Below are positions 63,733 to 64,000 of a stretch of DNA of 64,000 nt, piece by piece. The position numbers and the translations under genes were made by a program. Origin of the DNA: Cellulomonas telluris (GTDB lineage: Bacteria > Actinomycetota > Actinomycetes > Actinomycetales > Cellulomonadaceae). Location: positions 310,001 through 374,000 of the forward strand of contig NZ_QXFN01000003.1 of NCBI RefSeq assembly GCF_004886325.1, in the 5' to 3' direction. How positions within the stretch are numbered: the first letter of the stretch is position 1; every line of letters begins with the position of its first letter. The notes beneath the pieces are model-generated. The model was given only the letters and a program-made list of their open reading frames with translations. It was not told where the DNA came from and did no database searches.

Positions 63733-64000
63733 TCCCCGTCGGCGGCGACGCCGTGCTCCTGCGCGGCGGCCTCGAGCTGCTCGCCGTACTTCTCCCACAG
63801 CCGCTCCTCCATGGCGACCTGCGCCGCCTGCTGGGCGCGGGCGAAGCCCGTCTCCTCCTGGCAGGTGCGGTCGGCCGTGGCGAGCGCGATCTCCTTCTCC
63901 CGCAGCGCGTCGAGGGCGGCCTGGTCGGGCTCCGGCGGCGCCTCGCCCTCGGCCGGGGGCTCCGCCGAGAAGCCCATCACGGTGTTGTACTCCTCGAAGA
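63729..64000 (-). CDS. C-terminal part of a helical protein, open at the right edge
   Basis: The last 90 residues of a protein whose start lies beyond the window. The frame continues through position 64000, so the ATG at 63980 is internal. What is visible is highly charged and helical: EEYNTVMGFSAEPP, a Pro/Glu-rich stretch, then EKEIALATADRTCQEETGFARAQQAAQVAMEERLWEKYGEQLEAAAQ. Similar helical proteins with a CQEETG-like motif accompany MacB-type loci in other actinobacteria, from memory. It is coupled to the adaptor by GTGA and is the first visible gene of the run. Function unknown. Confidence 0.7.
   Translation of the reverse strand, partial: FEEYNTVMGFSAEPPAEGEAPPEPDQAALDALREKEIALATADRTCQEETGFARAQQAAQVAMEERLWEKYGEQLEAAAQEHGVAADGE

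Noticed and set aside
63729..63980. A short complete gene starting at the ATG at 63980
   Set aside because: The frame is open through position 64000 with no stop, and no ribosome-binding site precedes the ATG, so it is more likely internal to a longer gene.

Overview
This window comes from a very high-GC actinobacterium. Bases G and C dominate third codon positions, GTG starts are common, 4-base ATGA/GTGA gene overlaps are frequent, and many genes start 5-9 bases after a TANNNT -10 box. Gene content (SURF1, eukaryote-type NADP isocitrate dehydrogenase, DUF6350 between sucD and purN, DUF3017, an ABC system for several monosaccharides, a large amylase-pullulanase) fits Cellulomonadaceae, most likely Cellulomonas; that assignment is inference. 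I saw no rRNA, tRNA, CRISPR array, prophage or insertion sequence.

Layout. 0-8.2 kb: start of a left-edge gene, SURF1, a heterodimeric ABC exporter with very uneven nucleotide-binding domains, guaA, a DUF3817 membrane protein and a GT4 glycosyltransferase. 8.4-14.7 kb: a small membrane protein, a PspC-type envelope-stress locus (two membrane proteins divergent from a PspC-histidine kinase fusion and a LuxR-type regulator), an HIT-like protein and two small membrane proteins. 14.8-23.1 kb: pcrA, a MazEF-like pair, sucCD, DUF6350 and purN. 23.1-28.8 kb: a TetR/NAD-epimerase divergent pair with three operator-like palindromes, purH behind a ZTP riboswitch, an FAD reductase and a DUF3017 protein. 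28.9-34.3 kb: an aquaporin-like channel, icd, mdh, DUF167 and a secreted alkaline phosphatase.

34.4-47 kb is the carbohydrate section: a 1976-residue secreted protein with two GH13 catalytic domains, then a ChvE/MmsAB-type sugar ABC transporter, a ROK regulator and an unpaired single-domain sugar ATPase. 47-56.9 kb: a paralogue of the 8.4-kb membrane protein, purU, GNAT, a SigE-type sigma factor with its membrane partner, a divergent EamA/MarR pair, a secreted protein, glyA-folD behind a second ZTP riboswitch, a VOC protein and exonuclease III. 57-64 kb: a minus-strand run of seven genes encoding two consecutive MacB-like sets (adaptor, ATPase, FtsX permease), open at the right edge.

Main themes. 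Purine and one-carbon genes (guaA, purN, purH, purU, glyA, folD) are spread over the window, and two transcription units carry ZTP riboswitches. The TCA-cycle units sucCD and icd share a palindromic promoter block. Many promoters look leaderless. No wholly novel system is proven. The best candidates for follow-up are the shared TCA box, the fully asymmetric ABC exporter, the tandem MacB-like locus with a peptidoglycan-binding adaptor, the overlapping EamA/MarR promoters, and the PWEAWAQ membrane-protein family.
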